44,614 bases of DNA from positions 1 to 44,614 of the forward strand of contig WTGV01000046.1 of assembly GCA_011525295.1 (NCBI GenBank), written 5' to 3'. This DNA comes from Pseudomonadales bacterium. GTDB taxonomy: Bacteria; Pseudomonadota; Gammaproteobacteria; Pseudomonadales; Azotimanducaceae. How positions within the stretch are numbered: the first letter of the stretch is position 1; the number at the start of each line of letters is the position of its first letter. The notes under the pieces were generated by a model. The model made no database searches. It worked only from the letters and a program-made list of their open reading frames with translations, and had not been told where the DNA came from. This document shows, piece by piece, positions 18,695 to 27,422 of the stretch. A program made the translations under genes and the position numbers.

Positions 18695-19705
18695 GTGAAA
18701 GTAGATGTCCCGATCCCCCATGATTTGAAGACCGTAGGTCAGCTGGCGCGACAAATTGAAAAGGGTGGTTTTGCTGGGCTTTTCACTGCAGAAACGAGTC
18801 ACGATCCATTTTTACCATTAGCAACAGCCGCTCAGTCGACCAGTCGGGTAGACTTGATTACCAGTATTGCCGTCGCGTTTGCCCGTACGCCCATGAGCCT
18901 CGCTTATATTGCTCATGATTTGAACTATGCCGCGCGTGGCCGGTTTGTTTTGGGGCTTGGATCACAGATTCAGCCTCACATTACTAAGCGTTTTTCCATG
19001 CCTTGGTCTAGACCGGCGGCGAGGATGCGTGAATTCATACAAGCCTTACGGGCGATTTGGCGCGCGTGGTACTCCCAAGAACGGCTTGCCTTTAGGGGTG
19101 AGTTTTACCACCACTCCCTGATGACGCCATTTTTTACACCGGAGAATGTGGAGTATGGCGCGCCCAGAGTCTTTCTGGCTGCCGTAGGACCGTTAATGAC
19201 ACAGGTTGCTGCAGAAGTAGCAGACGGCTTGATCGTACATCCATTCACCACACTCGAGTATTTAAGAACAGTTACTTTTCCTGCTTTGGAACAAGGATTT
19301 GAGATTTCTGGACGAAGCCGAGATCATTTTGAAATTTCAATACAACCATTAATCGCAACAGGTCAGGTTGAGAAAGACATAGATGCCGAAAAAATTGCGG
19401 TGAAACAGCAACTTGCTTTTTATGGGTCTACACCCGCTTATAAACAGGTGTTGGACAGCGTCGATTTGGGGCACTTACAGGAACAATTAAACCTACTCTC
19501 GAAACAGGGAAAGTGGGTTGAGATGGGTGAACTCTTCAGCGACGAGTTCTTAAACTACTTCGCAATTATTGCCGAACCACAACACGTAGCGACTCGATTA
19601 CACACAAGATTCGGTGATTTCGCTGACCGATGCTCGATATACAGCAATAAACTCTCCCCTCAAGACTACTACTCCATACGCAAGAGACTCAGCACGCTCG
19701 CTTGA
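18695..19705 (+). CDS. Luciferase-like (LLM) flavin/F420-type oxidoreductase
   Basis: 336 residues with a bacterial-luciferase-like TIM barrel: GGFAGLFTAETSHDPFLPLA near residue 25, a TSIAVAFARTPMSLAYIAHDL strand-helix, GRFVLGLGSQIQPHI and PRVFLAAVGPLMTQVAAEVADGLIVHPF. It most resembles the class annotated as F420-dependent oxidoreductases of the TIGR03617 type. Whether F420 or FMN is used cannot be seen from the sequence, and no F420 biosynthesis gene is in the window. The GTG start at 18695 is 16 bases after the phosphatase stop, with AGGACG about 12 bases upstream. Confidence 0.87.
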   Translation: MKVDVPIPHDLKTVGQLARQIEKGGFAGLFTAETSHDPFLPLATAAQSTSRVDLITSIAVAFARTPMSLAYIAHDLNYAARGRFVLGLGSQIQPHITKRFSMPWSRPAARMREFIQALRAIWRAWYSQERLAFRGEFYHHSLMTPFFTPENVEYGAPRVFLAAVGPLMTQVAAEVADGLIVHPFTTLEYLRTVTFPALEQGFEISGRSRDHFEISIQPLIATGQVEKDIDAEKIAVKQQLAFYGSTPAYKQVLDSVDLGHLQEQLNLLSKQGKWVEMGELFSDEFLNYFAIIAEPQHVATRLHTRFGDFADRCSIYSNKLSPQDYYSIRKRLSTLA

Positions 19706-19857
19706 TTCTGCAAGCGTCCGCAAATTCAGAGGGATTCTCGCTCGGTTGAAACCTCCACTATCTCTCCATTATTCCTTCACTTTTTGTAAAATTTTGCGGA
19801 ACTTTTTTGATTGATGTTGGTCATTAGACCTGATATCGTCAAGATTTTTGATTATTT

Positions 19858-20523
19858 ATGCGAGAAACGAACAAGACAGCTCAGACTGGTCGTTGGGGTG
19901 CCCTAGTCTTACTTCTGTGTGCATGCTTGTGCATAGCAGCACTAGTTCGTCTCCCTGTAACGGACCAAAAAAATGACTCGATGGATGCTGTGTTCTTGGA
20001 GGAGCAGTTAGGGACCATAGTCAGTTCCCCAGACATAGAGACTGCAATCGCTACTGTCTTTCGAGTTCCGGAGAGGCAAGACCTGGTGGGATCGTTAGAA
20101 GTTAAGATTTCTTCTCACTTTCCCATACCTCAAAATGAAGCCAACGAGTTCGCGAATTGGATTGTCAGTTCTGCAGACAAGCACGGCGTTGACGAAGTAC
20201 TGCTCACTAGCATTGTTGCCACCGAAAGTTCGTTTCGGAAAGACGCGGTATCTCATAAGGGTGCGATCGGTCCCGCACAAATTATGCCGCGGTATTGGGA
20301 AGAGTTTTGTTCCCCTTTGGACCTCAATGTTCCACAAGACAACATCGAATGTGGGGCTCGCATATTGTCGCACCTGCTTGAACAGTGTTGGGACGAGAGT
20401 TGTGCAATACGCGCTTATAACATGGGATTTCCTAGAGTGAAAGCAGGGAAGATATTTCCATCTGTTGAACGCTACGAACGAACAGTAAAACAATTTAAAG
20501 AATTGTTCGCGTTCAATGTTTAG
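19858..20523 (+). CDS. SLT-domain lytic transglycosylase, membrane anchored
   Basis: 221 residues. A hydrophobic helix at about 13-30 is followed by a linker and a lysozyme-like SLT domain from about residue 98. Catalytic Glu123 lies in the ATESSFRKDAVSHKGAIGPAQ region, followed by QIMP and AYNMG (186-190). It should cleave peptidoglycan glycan strands in the periplasm. Four cysteines in the domain (151, 165, 177, 182) could form disulfides. The segment after the hydrophobic helix has no clear cleavage site, so an anchored form is likely. It is small compared with Slt70 or MltF and shows no fused binding domain. Confidence 0.87.
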   Translation: MRETNKTAQTGRWGALVLLLCACLCIAALVRLPVTDQKNDSMDAVFLEEQLGTIVSSPDIETAIATVFRVPERQDLVGSLEVKISSHFPIPQNEANEFANWIVSSADKHGVDEVLLTSIVATESSFRKDAVSHKGAIGPAQIMPRYWEEFCSPLDLNVPQDNIECGARILSHLLEQCWDESCAIRAYNMGFPRVKAGKIFPSVERYERTVKQFKELFAFNV

Positions 20524-20622
20524 CACAAAACCCTAACCACAACTCGCACTCTCTTTTTATTCGCACTGTCCAGCGCGGTGTCATTAAACTAGTCGTCTGT
20601 CTCGCGGATCTTAGTGGAATAA

Positions 20623-21528
20623 TTGGCAACCTCACAGGATCGCTTCTTCAGTCGAATCAAACTAACGTGTTTTGAGCTCACGTTACGTACTCTTGCACTG
20701 TTTCCTTTAAGAGCGTTGCGTGTATTTGGATGGCTGTACGGAAATCTTGTGTATTTCTTGAATGGTCGATCCAAACGAACGACTTGCATTAATCTAGAAC
20801 TGTGTTATCCTGAAGAGAGTCCGCGCGAGCTTAAGATCCTAGCTCGCAAATCTCTGATCGAGACGAGCCGAGCAGCCCTAGAGATAGCACCTCTTTGGTA
20901 TTGGCGTTCAACAGCTTTAGAGCAACTGTTCGTCGAGTATCAAGGGGAAGATCTATTGAAAGAGAAACTTGAGGAAGGGGCCGTCATCGCGGTGTGCCCA
21001 CATTGGGGTAACTGGGAATACACCACCTTAGCTCTCGGTGCTCGATTTCCAACCACTGCGTTATTTGATAGCCGACGTTTAGGAAATTTCGCGGCACGAG
21101 TTCTCAAGGCGCGTGCAAGATTTGGCTTTAATTTGGTTCCAGTATCCGGTACCGGATTGCGGACGTTAGTACAAGCTTTAAAAGACAGACAAGTGGTTCT
21201 AGTATTGCCGGATCAGGTCCCCACTCGAGGTAGTCACGTTTTAGTCGAATTTATGGGAGTCAAAGCGCAAACAACGGCTTTGGTACATGCACTTGCGCGA
21301 CGCGAGAACGTTTCAGTTGTATTGTTCACAATACAGAGGGTACCGAAGGGATTTCGAGTGCGAGTAGAGTCAGCGAGTTCAGACCTGAAAGACTCAGACG
21401 TATCAGTCGCGGCACAAGCTCTGAATGATGAGGTGGCGAGAGTCGTACAACGCGATCCTACACAATATCAATGGGAGTATAAACGATTCCGTCGCGTACC
21501 GGATAAAGATGTCTATAAGGAAAGCTAG
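20623..21528 (+). CDS. LpxL/HtrB-like lipid A or phospholipid acyltransferase
   Basis: 301 residues with the LPLAT fold of the lysophospholipid acyltransferase / HtrB family. The catalytic HX4E motif is at H127 to E132 (PHWGNWEYTT), followed by the LVLPDQVPTRGSHVLVEFMG block. The N-terminus has one hydrophobic stretch (about 25-45), consistent with an inner-membrane anchor. Family members add a secondary acyl chain to lipid A on the cytoplasmic face. No other lipid A gene is adjacent, so lpxL or lpxM is not specified. The TTG start at 20623 has a weak AGTGGA upstream. It is convergent with the acyl-CoA synthetase, with only 9 bases between the stops. Confidence 0.87.
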   Translation: MATSQDRFFSRIKLTCFELTLRTLALFPLRALRVFGWLYGNLVYFLNGRSKRTTCINLELCYPEESPRELKILARKSLIETSRAALEIAPLWYWRSTALEQLFVEYQGEDLLKEKLEEGAVIAVCPHWGNWEYTTLALGARFPTTALFDSRRLGNFAARVLKARARFGFNLVPVSGTGLRTLVQALKDRQVVLVLPDQVPTRGSHVLVEFMGVKAQTTALVHALARRENVSVVLFTIQRVPKGFRVRVESASSDLKDSDVSVAAQALNDEVARVVQRDPTQYQWEYKRFRRVPDKDVYKES

Positions 21529-21537
21529 CTCGACGAG

Positions 21538-23340
21538 CTAAAACCTTGCGTTTCCTTGTTGAATCGCCTCTAAAAATTCTATATCCAAAGGTTCATACGT
21601 GACTGAGCCTTTTTTTAGGACATACACAGGATCCGAAATTTTGTTGATGTCGTACCCATCAGCGCGGAGTTCCTTTTTTACCACTTTGAAAGTACTTGTA
21701 GTTTCCAAATCTGTTTGCACACGAACGAATACGGGACGCGCAAAGTGCGGGAGATTTTGGGCAACATATTTGGAGAATGCTCTGATGTCCAGTTGATCAA
21801 CGTCATCGTTCAGGCTGGTCGCGACCATACCAGCGCGTCCCTCAGTTCCTGGAACTTTCACACCGTAAACGTTACTAACCGCTACTTGTTCGAACCCGTT
21901 CAAAATTTCGGCTACTTCGTTCGTAGAAACATTTTCCGATCGCCAACGATAAGTATCACCGATCCTGTCTACGAACTGAAAGTGGGTATAACCCAACGCG
22001 AAACCGACGTCGATAGTCTTTAACAAATCGCCCGAGTTAAACCATTGGTCGCCGTCTTCAAATACGTTTGTTAATATTTTTTTCTTGGTCGCTTCCGGAT
22101 CTGTGTATCCCTCAAATTTCGCATTTGGATTGATATGACCCAAGCAGAGACCAGGTTCCCCCGGTGCAACTTCAATGCATCGACCGTTTTCATCTTTCAC
22201 GATCTCATCGTTTTCCACATCGTATTTGACCAAAGCTACTTTGGCGGCGGTAAGCCCAACCGTACGGTCTTTGTTCATAATGTTGGCAAACGCAAAATTC
22301 CCTTCACTCGCACTATAGAACTCCGTGATTCGCGTTATGCCGAAACGTTGTTTGAAGTCGTCCCAGATATCAGGTCGAAGTCCATTTCCCATTATGGTGT
22401 GTAGAGGGTTATCGGAGTCGGTTGACTGCCTCGGGATGTTATGAAGGTAACGCAACAATTCCCCCACATAAATCATGTGTGTGACGTGGTGTTCTCTGAT
22501 GTCCTTCAAAAAGTTTCGCGCCGAAAACCTTCGACGAATAAACATTGCTGCGCCGGAGCAAAGTGCAGCAGAAAATCCTACCACTAAACCTGTGCTATGG
22601 TAGAGTGGAAGACAGAGGTAAATTCGGTCTCCGACCTTGCAACGTAATCCGGCTATAGTTGCTAACCGACCCAACTGAAGAAATCTACGATTAGAGACGA
22701 CGGCGGCCTTTGGTAATCCAGTAGTACCTGAAGTGAAAACATAGAATGCCGTTTCTGCTAAGGTAGATTCGAACTGGGAAGATGGATCATCTTCACTCTT
22801 GTCAGCACTCAATTTCTGAAAGTCTGTTGCCCATTCGGGTGCAGTGTCATCCCTGTCCGGAATTGCTAAAAGTTGATCCGAGGTTAGGTTGACGTTTTCG
22901 CGTACTTCTTCGATCGCATTGCTGAGTTCGGTACCGAATACACATACTTTGGAGTCTGTTGTGACTATACAGTGCTGAAGCGGTGCGGCACGAAGGTTAG
23001 TGTTGATGAGTCCGGCGATTGCCCCTAGTTTGTTTATTGCTACGACCAGCGCGATGAACTCAATGCGATTATGCATGACAATACTAACCGCGTCGCCTCT
23101 TACTACGCCTACGTCTTGGAGTGCGTGCGCATAACGATTTGCTAATTTATTGCACTCTCCCCAGCTAACAGACTCACCTTCAAAAAGGATGGCGGTTTGT
23201 GCTCGATACGTCTTTGCAGTTTCACTGAACTGCAAACCGACGCTGTCTTTCATTTGCCCCGGTCGAGGTTTTAATCCCTTTTTTAGAGCCAACAACGTTG
23301 GAACGTCCTTAATAACAGAAAAGAAATCAGATAAACTCAT
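21538..23340 (-). CDS. FATP/FadD-type long-chain acyl-CoA synthetase
   Basis: 600-residue AMP-binding enzyme that activates long or very long fatty acids to acyl-CoA through an acyl-AMP. The P-loop-like TSGTTGLPK is at residues 203-211, the EFYSASEGN motif lies around 345, and the late YRWRSENVSTNEVAEIL motif (about 480) is diagnostic of the SLC27/FATP branch rather than classic FadD. The active-site lysine region near TFKVVKKELR is present at the C-terminus. Its 5' leader shares a 13-base block with the next gene upstream (23367-23379). The frame is intact. Confidence 0.9.
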   Translation of the reverse strand: MSLSDFFSVIKDVPTLLALKKGLKPRPGQMKDSVGLQFSETAKTYRAQTAILFEGESVSWGECNKLANRYAHALQDVGVVRGDAVSIVMHNRIEFIALVVAINKLGAIAGLINTNLRAAPLQHCIVTTDSKVCVFGTELSNAIEEVRENVNLTSDQLLAIPDRDDTAPEWATDFQKLSADKSEDDPSSQFESTLAETAFYVFTSGTTGLPKAAVVSNRRFLQLGRLATIAGLRCKVGDRIYLCLPLYHSTGLVVGFSAALCSGAAMFIRRRFSARNFLKDIREHHVTHMIYVGELLRYLHNIPRQSTDSDNPLHTIMGNGLRPDIWDDFKQRFGITRITEFYSASEGNFAFANIMNKDRTVGLTAAKVALVKYDVENDEIVKDENGRCIEVAPGEPGLCLGHINPNAKFEGYTDPEATKKKILTNVFEDGDQWFNSGDLLKTIDVGFALGYTHFQFVDRIGDTYRWRSENVSTNEVAEILNGFEQVAVSNVYGVKVPGTEGRAGMVATSLNDDVDQLDIRAFSKYVAQNLPHFARPVFVRVQTDLETTSTFKVVKKELRADGYDINKISDPVYVLKKGSVTYEPLDIEFLEAIQQGNARF

Positions 23341-23366
23341 AATTTGTCAAGCATTGTTGAGAAAGC

Positions 23367-23379
23367 TAAATGATAAGTG
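23367..23379 (-). promoter_or_regulatory. Conserved leader block of acyl-CoA synthetase gene
   Basis: This 13-base block is identical to 23737-23749 and lies at the same distance (26 bases) upstream of the start codon in both cases. Read on the minus strand it contains TATCAT, a plausible -10 element. A TTCACT lies 17 bases further upstream. Confidence 0.4.
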
Positions 23380-23449
23380 CTCAGTTTTGCAAAGTGAATA
23401 TATTTTGGAGTGGGACGGGTTAAGCCCAAGCCCTTGACGTCCTCTCGGT

Positions 23450-23710
23450 CTATTGTCCTGACATACCTTGTGGCCCTCTAGGAGGCGATCTCTCTGCTTC
23501 TATTTGATCGGCTTCTTGCATTACTGTCCCCAGCGTTCTCGTCCATACTCGAATCCTTCGATCAATCAATGGAATGCAGGTAGCTAGTAGCAATACACCT
23601 AGGGGAAACATCCAGAGTCCTACTACGGGTAAGAACCAAAACACGCCGCCGGTCATGAGGAGTATTGCAAGTACAAGACGGACGACAAAAAACAAACTAG
23701 AAAAACTCAT
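23450..23710 (-). CDS. Small membrane protein, paralogue of next gene
   Basis: 86 residues with two hydrophobic helices (about 5-25 and 28-45) around a WFLPVVGLWMFPLG hairpin, followed by a basic stretch RRIRVWTRT and a polar tail. It resembles short PGPGW-type membrane proteins, but the family is not certain. It is clearly paralogous to the 88-residue protein at 23842-24108. The first codons (MSFSSLFF) and the upstream leader resemble those of the acyl-CoA synthetase gene. No strong ribosome binding site is visible. Confidence 0.65.
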   Translation of the reverse strand: MSFSSLFFVVRLVLAILLMTGGVFWFLPVVGLWMFPLGVLLLATCIPLIDRRIRVWTRTLGTVMQEADQIEAERSPPRGPQGMSGQ

Positions 23711-23736
23711 AAATCGTACCGTGATACATCGAACAT

Positions 23737-23749
23737 TAAATGATAAGTG
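23737..23749 (-). promoter_or_regulatory. Conserved leader block of small membrane gene
   Basis: This is the second copy of the 13-base block seen at 23367-23379, at the same spacing from its start codon. It contains TATCAT on the minus strand. Confidence 0.4.
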
Positions 23750-23841
23750 AACATGTTGAGAGAGTCGTAAAAATACGGCCGCAGCAAAGCACTAGAGTAA
23801 ACCCGAAAACTATATTACTTTCAGCACGCTATCTTCAGGTC

Positions 23842-24108
23842 CTAAGGAGAGGATTTGGTATCTACTTCATTTCGTTCGGCAGCGCGGATTTCATTTCTTA
23901 GTTTTCTCATCCAAACACGAATCCTTCTGTAGAAGTAGGGTATGCACATTCCTATCATCAAAATGCCTAGAGGTAACATCCATAGTCCTAACACAGGTAA
24001 AAACCACAACAATCCTCCGATCATGAAAACAATTCCCAGCGTAAGACGAAAAATCAGTCTCGGGACCACTGGTAAACGACTACCAAGGTTCAGAAACTTA
24101 AGAATCAT
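23842..24108 (-). CDS. Small membrane protein, paralogue of previous gene
   Basis: 88 residues with the same plan as the 86-residue neighbour: two hydrophobic segments with a WFLPVLGLWMLPLG turn, then YRRIRVWMRKLR and a charged tail. The shared core CIP..RRIRVW and the matching hairpin show a tandem duplication. The function is unknown. It could be an assembly or tuning factor at the inner membrane, but nothing in the sequence decides this. Confidence 0.65.
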   Translation of the reverse strand: MILKFLNLGSRLPVVPRLIFRLTLGIVFMIGGLLWFLPVLGLWMLPLGILMIGMCIPYFYRRIRVWMRKLRNEIRAAERNEVDTKSSP

Positions 24109-24482
24109 CTGCTTGAATTGTCGAGAATTAAAGAAATCCTTTGCCTTTTGAAAAGGGTATAGAAAAATTTGTCTAATTCGACGAATGATGGTAGTGTCCT
24201 TGAAAAGATTAGTCGATTGATCGCAAAGAGTAAATACTAAGTTTGCGAGTGAATTACGATAGATACTGTACGCTGAATAAATTTCAAATCGGAACGTTTG
24301 AGGCAGCGAACAGCTGAATCACGTCTTGCATATTGTGTTAGTCTCCTGTTCGAGTTTTTATTGTATCGTTAAAGCGACTCTGCGTACCACAAAGGTTATG
24401 CAAGTCCGTTCAAGTTAACTCGCATCTATATCTCTTACACATAATCCACGTTAATCGATGCTGCTGAAGGACGGTGCAAATC
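24109..24482. other. Intergenic region, no gene seen
   Basis: This AT-rich region of about 370 bases lies between the divergent small membrane protein gene and the hydratase-like gene. It must hold promoters for both directions. I could not find a coding frame, RNA gene or strong hairpin. Confidence 0.45.
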
Positions 24483-25193
24483 ATGGATGAATTGATCGAA
24501 CAGATCGCAGATGCGTTACAAACTCGATCCACATTACCGGAGTTTCCAGAGTCACTCACTATAGCGGAAGCTTACGAAATACAGCATCGAGTAGTCGCAA
24601 ATATTGAAGGCGATGCGATTATAGGACTCAAAGCAGGCCTAACGTCGGCAAGTAGCCAGGAGTCGTTTGGAGTTCCTCATCCTATTCTTGGACGCGTGTT
24701 TGCGTCAGGACGACTGTTCTCTGGAACAACACTTCCAACCATTCCAGGTAGATTTCTTGAGTGCGAAATCGGGATATGTCTCGATGAGTCCAGCAGTCCG
24801 GTTTCCGTTTGCCCCGTCATCGAATTGCCTCGCATTGCTTTCAGATTATCCACCAATACAACAGGGCCGAATTTAATCGCATGTAATGTCGCGGCAGACC
24901 GTTATGTTCTGGGAGATTGTGTGGACTCTCTGACATCCTTCGTTGATAGTTCTGTGGAACTCAAACGAGACGGGAAAACGCTGTACCAAGCAAAACTTAC
25001 CGAACCCCTGGGTGGTCCGTGGGAGTCGCTTGCTTGGATCTTAAATGAATCGCAAACACGCGAAATTTCAATTCCCCACGAAGCTCTAGTGCTCACGGGG
25101 GCGTGCGGTGGCATTCACCCAGCAACACCCGGCTCATATGTTGCAGACTATGGGAGTCTCGGTAGCGTCGAATTTGAAATCACTGATGATTGA
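24483..25193 (+). CDS. 2-keto-4-pentenoate hydratase-like protein (FAH superfamily)
   Basis: 236 residues resembling MhpD-type hydratases/decarboxylases of the fumarylacetoacetase superfamily. It shows IGLKAGLTSASSQESFGV, then GRFLECEIG with the metal-binding Glu pair (ECE), and a C-terminal VLTGACGGIHPATPGSYVADYG-type loop. Relatives hydrate 2-hydroxydienoates in aromatic meta-cleavage pathways. Here the neighbours are tyrosine-degradation genes, but it is on the opposite strand and convergent with hmgA, so a shared pathway is only possible. The ATG at 24483 fits AAGGA at 24467-24471 better than the GTG at 24474. Confidence 0.8.
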   Translation: MDELIEQIADALQTRSTLPEFPESLTIAEAYEIQHRVVANIEGDAIIGLKAGLTSASSQESFGVPHPILGRVFASGRLFSGTTLPTIPGRFLECEIGICLDESSSPVSVCPVIELPRIAFRLSTNTTGPNLIACNVAADRYVLGDCVDSLTSFVDSSVELKRDGKTLYQAKLTEPLGGPWESLAWILNESQTREISIPHEALVLTGACGGIHPATPGSYVADYGSLGSVEFEITDD

Positions 25194-25225
25194 ATTTCGA
25201 GCATAGTGGCTCAATAGCTAAGTAG

Positions 25226-26338
25226 CTACGAATTCTCCCAACTCCTAGAGTAACCTTCAATTTCGTAGTCGGTTGCACTGACTTGAAGCGGATCACGCGT
25301 ATCTAGCATTACCGCAATTTCATCTGTGTGTGAATTTGGTTGCTCAAACACCCGCTTCAACGCTCCAGGGTGCGGTCCGTGAGTAATACCGCCAGGATGG
25401 TAGGTCATCATACCAACATCGATGTGGTCCCGACTAAAGAACTGCCCAGCATGAAAGAAAATCACTTCGTCATAGTCTTCGTTGTTATGGAAGAACGGTA
25501 CTTTGATCGCGGTTTTATCCGTTTCGAACGGACGCGGCACAAAAGTACTGACCATAAACCGATCGCTCATGAACGTCGAATGTGCAGATGGGGGTAGGTG
25601 ATACCGATGACTATTCACTGGCAAAATGTCTTCAACGTTAATGCGCACGGGAACGAGATCGCCGGTCCAACCGACCGCATCCAGTGGGTTGTAGGGGAAA
25701 TCCACTTTTGTGACTCTGTTGTGTTTTTTGATTTTCACAGTCCATGCAGACTCGTCTTGCTGAGCGAGAAAAGCTTCGTCCATTTCGGGAGTGTCTAGCT
25801 TCGCTGGATCAAAAATCGCGTGGGTCCCTAGCATGCCTTTGTCTGGTAGCGAGTATTGAGAATTCGTAGCCTCTACTAGCAATACGTTCATAGGTGCCTC
25901 GTGCTCAAGTCGCCACATCGTGCCTCTAGGTACGACGATGTAGTCTCCCTTTCGTACGGTGAGATGTCCAAAATCACAGAACAGTTCGCCGTCCCCTGCG
26001 TGTATAAACAACAACAGATCGCCGTCAGCATTTCTAGCTAAGGTCGACATAGACGTTGGTGTATTCCAGAGTGAAACGCGCACGTGTGTGTTGTACAACA
26101 CTTCCAAACTATCCCAGGGTTCGTTAGTTTCGGGTACGTTTTGAAGATTGAATGCCCTTGGTTGCAACTCACCTTCGATATTTGACCATCCTGTAGGAGG
26201 ACGTTTGTGGTAGATTCGAGACGAAGGACCAGAAAATCCCTCTCGTCCTATTTCGCGCTCATAACTTCCCTCCGGTAAGTCTCTATGTGCTTGCCTCGAA
26301 GTTTCGCCTTTCTGCCAAATTGCGTTAAACGGTTTCAC
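25226..26338 (-). CDS. hmgA: Homogentisate 1,2-dioxygenase
   Basis: HmgA opens the ring of homogentisate to maleylacetoacetate with Fe(II) and O2 in tyrosine and phenylalanine breakdown. The product of about 370 residues has the expected N-terminus (RQAHRDLPEGSYE, GREGFSGPSSRIYHKRPPTGW), a cupin core with GDYIVVPRGTMWRLE, and the C-terminal iron-site motifs FFHNNEDYDEVIFFHAG and GGITHGPHPGA. I set the start at the GTG 26336-26338, because AGGAG lies six bases upstream and homology begins there. The frame is open upstream to 26455 but that stretch lies within hppD. The gene overlaps the end of hppD by 14 bases, so the pair is translationally coupled. Confidence 0.92.
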   Translation of the reverse strand: MKPFNAIWQKGETSRQAHRDLPEGSYEREIGREGFSGPSSRIYHKRPPTGWSNIEGELQPRAFNLQNVPETNEPWDSLEVLYNTHVRVSLWNTPTSMSTLARNADGDLLLFIHAGDGELFCDFGHLTVRKGDYIVVPRGTMWRLEHEAPMNVLLVEATNSQYSLPDKGMLGTHAIFDPAKLDTPEMDEAFLAQQDESAWTVKIKKHNRVTKVDFPYNPLDAVGWTGDLVPVRINVEDILPVNSHRYHLPPSAHSTFMSDRFMVSTFVPRPFETDKTAIKVPFFHNNEDYDEVIFFHAGQFFSRDHIDVGMMTYHPGGITHGPHPGALKRVFEQPNSHTDEIAVMLDTRDPLQVSATDYEIEGYSRSWENS

Positions 26339-27380
26339 TGAGAACTCCTCTTTGCTGCTGATCTCTTTCAATGCTTTCAAACAAAGCTTGAAAATTTCCT
26401 TCCCCGAATCCTTGGTTGCCCCGACGTTGAATAATCTCAAAGAATATCGGTCCAATCAAGTCGACGGTGAAGATTTGTAATAAGTACCCCGACTCAGGGG
26501 ACCCGTCGAGAAGAATTTGACGTTTGCGCATTTCCTCCACGCTTTCACCATGACCTTTTACTCGGTCATTGAGTGCTTCGTAGTAAGTATCCGGAGTCGA
26601 TTGAAACTCGACGCCCTTAGCTCGCAACACATCTACCGCATCAAAAATGTTATTCGTGTGAAGTGCAATGTGCTGAATCCCTTCGCCGTTATAGCGGTGC
26701 AAAAATTCTTCGATCTGTGACTTGTCGTCAGCAGACTCATTGAGTGGAATCCGAATTTTGCCGCATGAACTCATCATCGCTTTTGAAGTTAGACCGGTTT
26801 GAACGCCGTGGATCTGGAAGTACTGTGCTTCATGAAACTCAAACACGTTTTCATAGAAATCAGCTAACGTTTTCAGATTTCCGCGGTGGAGATTGTGAGT
26901 TAGGTGATCTAGGTACGTGAGAGGACCGTTCGAGCTTGTAAATGCAACGTCATCGAGTTCGAAGTCGACATCGTAAATAGTTTGATCACCATAACGGTCA
27001 ACTAAATACAGATGTGACCCACCGACACCTTCAAATGCTGGTATAAATAGTTCCATCGGTCCCACACTATTTGCTACCGGTTTGGCACCTCGTTCGATTG
27101 CTAGTTTCGTCGCATGGTTCGCATCCGCGACTCGTATCGCAAATGCATTCGCTGAATCGCCGTGAGTTTGGGCAAACTGGTGGGGTTGTCCTTCATTCTC
27201 GGCGTTGATGAGAAAATGAATGTCGTTCTGCTTGTACAGCAAAACATTTTTTGATCGATGTTTCCCAACAAGGTTAAAACCTAATTTGGTGAAGATGTCT
27301 TGTAAGCTCTCGGGATTCTCGCATGCAAATTCGACAAACTCAAATCCATCGGTGCCAATAACATTGTCTGTTTTCGACAT
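26325..27380 (-). CDS. hppD: 4-hydroxyphenylpyruvate dioxygenase
   Basis: HppD converts 4-hydroxyphenylpyruvate to homogentisate, the step before HmgA. The 351 residues have the two-domain vicinal-oxygen-chelate fold. Iron ligands are visible: His in LDHLTHNL (about 159-162), His in GIQHIALH (about 237) and Glu in GPIFFEIIQRR (about 315). The C-terminal SGYLLQIFT and GNFQALFESIERDQQQRG segments are characteristic. The ATG start at 27380 has GGAGAG upstream. The 5' side faces a MarR regulator across 42 bases. Confidence 0.96.
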   Translation of the reverse strand: MSKTDNVIGTDGFEFVEFACENPESLQDIFTKLGFNLVGKHRSKNVLLYKQNDIHFLINAENEGQPHQFAQTHGDSANAFAIRVADANHATKLAIERGAKPVANSVGPMELFIPAFEGVGGSHLYLVDRYGDQTIYDVDFELDDVAFTSSNGPLTYLDHLTHNLHRGNLKTLADFYENVFEFHEAQYFQIHGVQTGLTSKAMMSSCGKIRIPLNESADDKSQIEEFLHRYNGEGIQHIALHTNNIFDAVDVLRAKGVEFQSTPDTYYEALNDRVKGHGESVEEMRKRQILLDGSPESGYLLQIFTVDLIGPIFFEIIQRRGNQGFGEGNFQALFESIERDQQQRGVLSETV

Positions 27381-27397
27381 AATTTACTCTCCGTATT

Positions 27398-27421
27398 TAG
27401 TTTCATTATTATATAGTTTCA
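27398..27421. promoter_or_regulatory. Operator candidate between hppD and marR-type gene
   Basis: The 42-base divergent spacer contains two copies of TAGTTTCA (27398-27405 and 27414-27421), 16 bases apart. They run into a loose palindrome (GTTTCAAATGGAAC) over the regulator start. This is where a MarR dimer would be expected to bind and control both genes. Confidence 0.35.
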
Positions 27422-27422
27422 A

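Noticed and set aside
26339-26455. Longer hmgA start at 26455
   Set aside because: The extra 39 residues lie within hppD in another frame, lack homology to HmgA, and a well-placed AGGAG supports the GTG at 26338.
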